Below, piece by piece: positions 62,240-64,000 of a stretch of 64,000 nt of DNA. The position numbers and the translations under genes are program-made. Source of the stretch: Porticoccus sp950063125 (lineage in GTDB: Bacteria > Pseudomonadota > Gammaproteobacteria > Pseudomonadales > Porticoccaceae); the NCBI RefSeq assembly GCF_963973895.1, contig NZ_CAXBBF010000001.1; one strand, given 5' to 3'. Numbering within the stretch: position 1 is the stretch's first letter; every line of letters starts with the position of its first letter. The notes beneath the pieces were generated by a model, which did no database searches, was not told the DNA's origin, and was given only the letters and a program-made list of their open reading frames with translations.

Positions 62240-64000
62240 TCATGACGTTGTCCCAGCTCTCGTCCATCGCCAGTTGATTACCTCTGGCATATCCTGCCCG
62301 TATTCATTGATATAGGACTTGTGCTCGGTCAACTTGGTATGGAGTTGTTGCTTCAACTCAATCCCCTGGCGACCGGTATGGGGCAGGTGGTCGATGGCTG
62401 CCATCGCCAGATGGAATCGGTCCAGCCTGTTTCGAACCGTCATATCAAAGGGCGTGGTGGTAGAACCTTCCTCCTGGAACCCGTGTACATGCAGGTTCTG
62501 GTGATTATGGCGCCGATAGGTGAGCCGGTGAATCAGCAGCGGATAGCCGTGGTAGGCAAAAATAATCGGTTTGTCCGCCGTAAACAAGGCATCGAAGTTG
62601 GCATCGCACAAGCCGTGAGGATGCTTGCTGTCGGGCAGCAGGCGCATCAGATCCACCACATTGACGACCCGGATTTTCACCGCCGGCAATGCTTCGCGCA
62701 GGATGGATACGGCTGCCATGGTCTCCAGGGTAGGTACATCACCGCAGCAGGCCATCACCACATCCGGTTCTTCTTCCCCCTCATTGCCGGCCCAGGACCA
62801 GATGCCGATACCGGCGGAGCAGTGTTTGACCGCCTGATCCATGGTCAGCCACTGGGGTGCGGACTGCTTGCCGGCTACGATGACATTCACGTAGTTGCGG
62901 CTGCGCAGGCAGTGATCGGTAACCGACAGCAGGGTATTGGCATCCGGCGGCAGATAAACGCGGATGATTTTGGCCTGTTTGTTGGCAACCACGTCGATGA
63001 AGCCCGGATCCTGGTGACTGAAGCCATTGTGGTCCTGGCGCCAGACATGGGATGACAGCAGGTAATTGAGGGACGCTATCGGTGGTCGCCAGGCGATATC
63101 GCCGGCCACATCCAGCCATTTGGCATGCTGGTTGAACATGGAATCGACAATGTGAATAAAGGCCTCATAGCAGGAAAAAAAGCCGTGTCGACCCGTCAGC
63201 AGGTAGCCTTCCAGCCAGCCTTCACACTGGTGCTCACTGAGCATTTCCATCACCCGGCCATCGGCTGCCACATGCTCGTCACCGGGCAGAATTTCGGCGG
63301 TGGAACAGCGGTTGGTCACCTCGAATACCGCATTCCAGCGGTTTGAATTGGTTTCATCCGGGCTGAATACCCGGAAGTTTTCCGGGTTGTGGGTGATGAC
63401 ATCGCGGATAAACTGTCCCTGCACCCGGGTGGATTCACAGTCCACTCCACCGGGTGTCTCCACAGCGACGGCATAGTCTCTGAAATCCGGCAGGCTAAGG
63501 TCCTTCAATAGCAGTCCGCCGTTGCTGTGTGGGTTGGCACCCATACGGCGTTCACCCTTGGGTGCCAGCGCTGCCAATTCATCGATGAGTTTGCCCTGTT
63601 GGTCGAACAGTTCCTCGGGCCGGTAACTCCGCAACCAGTTTTCCAGTATTTCCAGGTGCCCGGGATGACGCATATCCCCCATCGGCACCTGGTGGGCGCG
63701 GAAGGTGCCCTCGGCAGGTTTGTCATCGACAGTTTTCGGACCCGTCCAGCCCTTTGGGGAACGGAGGATGATCATCGGCCAGCGGGGGCGCACCTTAAAG
63801 CCATTGCTGCGGGCTTCAGCCTGAATCTGACTGATCTCAGCGATGGCACTGTCGAGTGTTGCCGCCATTTGTTGATGCATCGCCTCGGGGGAGTCACCTT
63901 CCACAAAGTAGGGTTTGTAACCGTAGCCGGTAAACAATGCTTTCAACTCATCGTGGGGAATTCTGGCCAGTACGGTAGGCCCGGCAATCTTATAACCGTT
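62240..64000 (-). CDS. xfp: Phosphoketolase, C-terminal part (5' truncated by window edge)
   Basis: About 586 residues visible; the frame stays open to the window edge. Recognisable blocks are RWPMIILRSPKGWTGPKTVD, NPHSNGGLLLKDLSLPDFRD, the GFSHQDPGFIDVV thiamine-enzyme region, and the terminal GQDMPEVINWRW. D-xylulose-5-phosphate/fructose-6-phosphate phosphoketolase uses TPP and phosphate to make acetyl phosphate. Acetate kinase or phosphotransacetylase may lie upstream outside the window. Confidence 0.95.
   Translation of the reverse strand, partial: NGYKIAGPTVLARIPHDELKALFTGYGYKPYFVEGDSPEAMHQQMAATLDSAIAEISQIQAEARSNGFKVRPRWPMIILRSPKGWTGPKTVDDKPAEGTFRAHQVPMGDMRHPGHLEILENWLRSYRPEELFDQQGKLIDELAALAPKGERRMGANPHSNGGLLLKDLSLPDFRDYAVAVETPGGVDCESTRVQGQFIRDVITHNPENFRVFSPDETNSNRWNAVFEVTNRCSTAEILPGDEHVAADGRVMEMLSEHQCEGWLEGYLLTGRHGFFSCYEAFIHIVDSMFNQHAKWLDVAGDIAWRPPIASLNYLLSSHVWRQDHNGFSHQDPGFIDVVANKQAKIIRVYLPPDANTLLSVTDHCLRSRNYVNVIVAGKQSAPQWLTMDQAVKHCSAGIGIWSWAGNEGEEEPDVVMACCGDVPTLETMAAVSILREALPAVKIRVVNVVDLMRLLPDSKHPHGLCDANFDALFTADKPIIFAYHGYPLLIHRLTYRRHNHQNLHVHGFQEEGSTTTPFDMTVRNRLDRFHLAMAAIDHLPHTGRQGIELKQQLHTKLTEHKSYINEYGQDMPEVINWRWTRAGTTS

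Noticed and set aside
62071..62277. 68-codon plus-strand frame between the ferritin-like gene and phosphoketolase
   Set aside because: It is antisense to the start of one gene and the end of the other, with no ribosome site or domain.

Overview
The window is chromosomal DNA from a flagellated, probably marine gammaproteobacterium. Evidence for this is a Pseudomonas-type polar flagellar regulatory set (FleQ, FleSR, FlhF, FleN, FliA), two stator types (MotCD and PomAB), and a CrbS/CrbR-type acetate two-component system beside a VC_2705-type sodium symporter. I cannot assign a genus from sequence alone. There are no RNA genes, insertion sequences, phage genes or CRISPR arrays that I can see.

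Layout. (1) 1-9172: the distal rod/hook/ring operon flgD(partial)-E-F-G-H-I-J-K-L. (2) 9173-14666: flagellin fliC with a strong sigma-28 promoter and a terminator, then flaG, fliD (good sigma-54 site upstream), fliS and fliT. (3) 14667-19782: a pentanucleotide repeat, an atypical PilZ-like protein, the master regulator fleQ (sigma-70 promoter) and fleSR (sigma-54 promoter). (4) 19805-26380: fliE-F-G-H-I-J-K. (5) 26644-36881: fliL-M-N-O-P-Q-R-flhB-flhA-flhF-fleN-fliA, headed by a sigma-54 promoter. (6) 36893-38557: motC-motD directly after fliA, with no chemotaxis genes between. (7) 38675-45218: a small ORF; a minus-strand set (SPOR protein, pomA, pomB, PilZ protein); then on the plus strand a second FliK-like protein, a free-standing FlhB C-terminal domain and a diguanylate cyclase. 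(8) 45651-54131: the hybrid kinase/transporter CrbS-like gene, yajQ, the CrbR-like regulator, a DcaP-type porin, and the small and large subunits of a sodium:solute symporter. (9) 54242-56284: a conserved-TM-helix channel-family protein and arfB. (10) 56446-62081: copper resistance, with a CopL-like protein, copA and copB on the plus strand, a Cu+ P-type ATPase and a ferritin-like helical protein on the minus strand. (11) 62240-64000: 5'-truncated phosphoketolase.

How it works together. The promoters fit the known Pseudomonas/Vibrio flagellar cascade. FleQ (sigma-70) drives sigma-54 promoters of fleSR, fliL and fliD, and FliA (sigma-28) drives flagellin. Several c-di-GMP-linked proteins (FleQ, two PilZ-type proteins, a GGDEF enzyme, YajQ) sit among these genes. 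In the acetate region a GACC-N2-GGTC inverted repeat occurs twice before the porin and once (imperfectly) before the symporter, and is my candidate CrbR operator.

Main oddities: the copper ATPase has its YHS motif DPVCGM in frame upstream of the first usable start codon, with a likely +1 frameshift; che genes are absent between fliA and motC; a duplicated FliK/FlhB-C specificity-switch pair is present; and flagellin may have a second, sigma-54 promoter. I did not find a clearly new multi-gene system.
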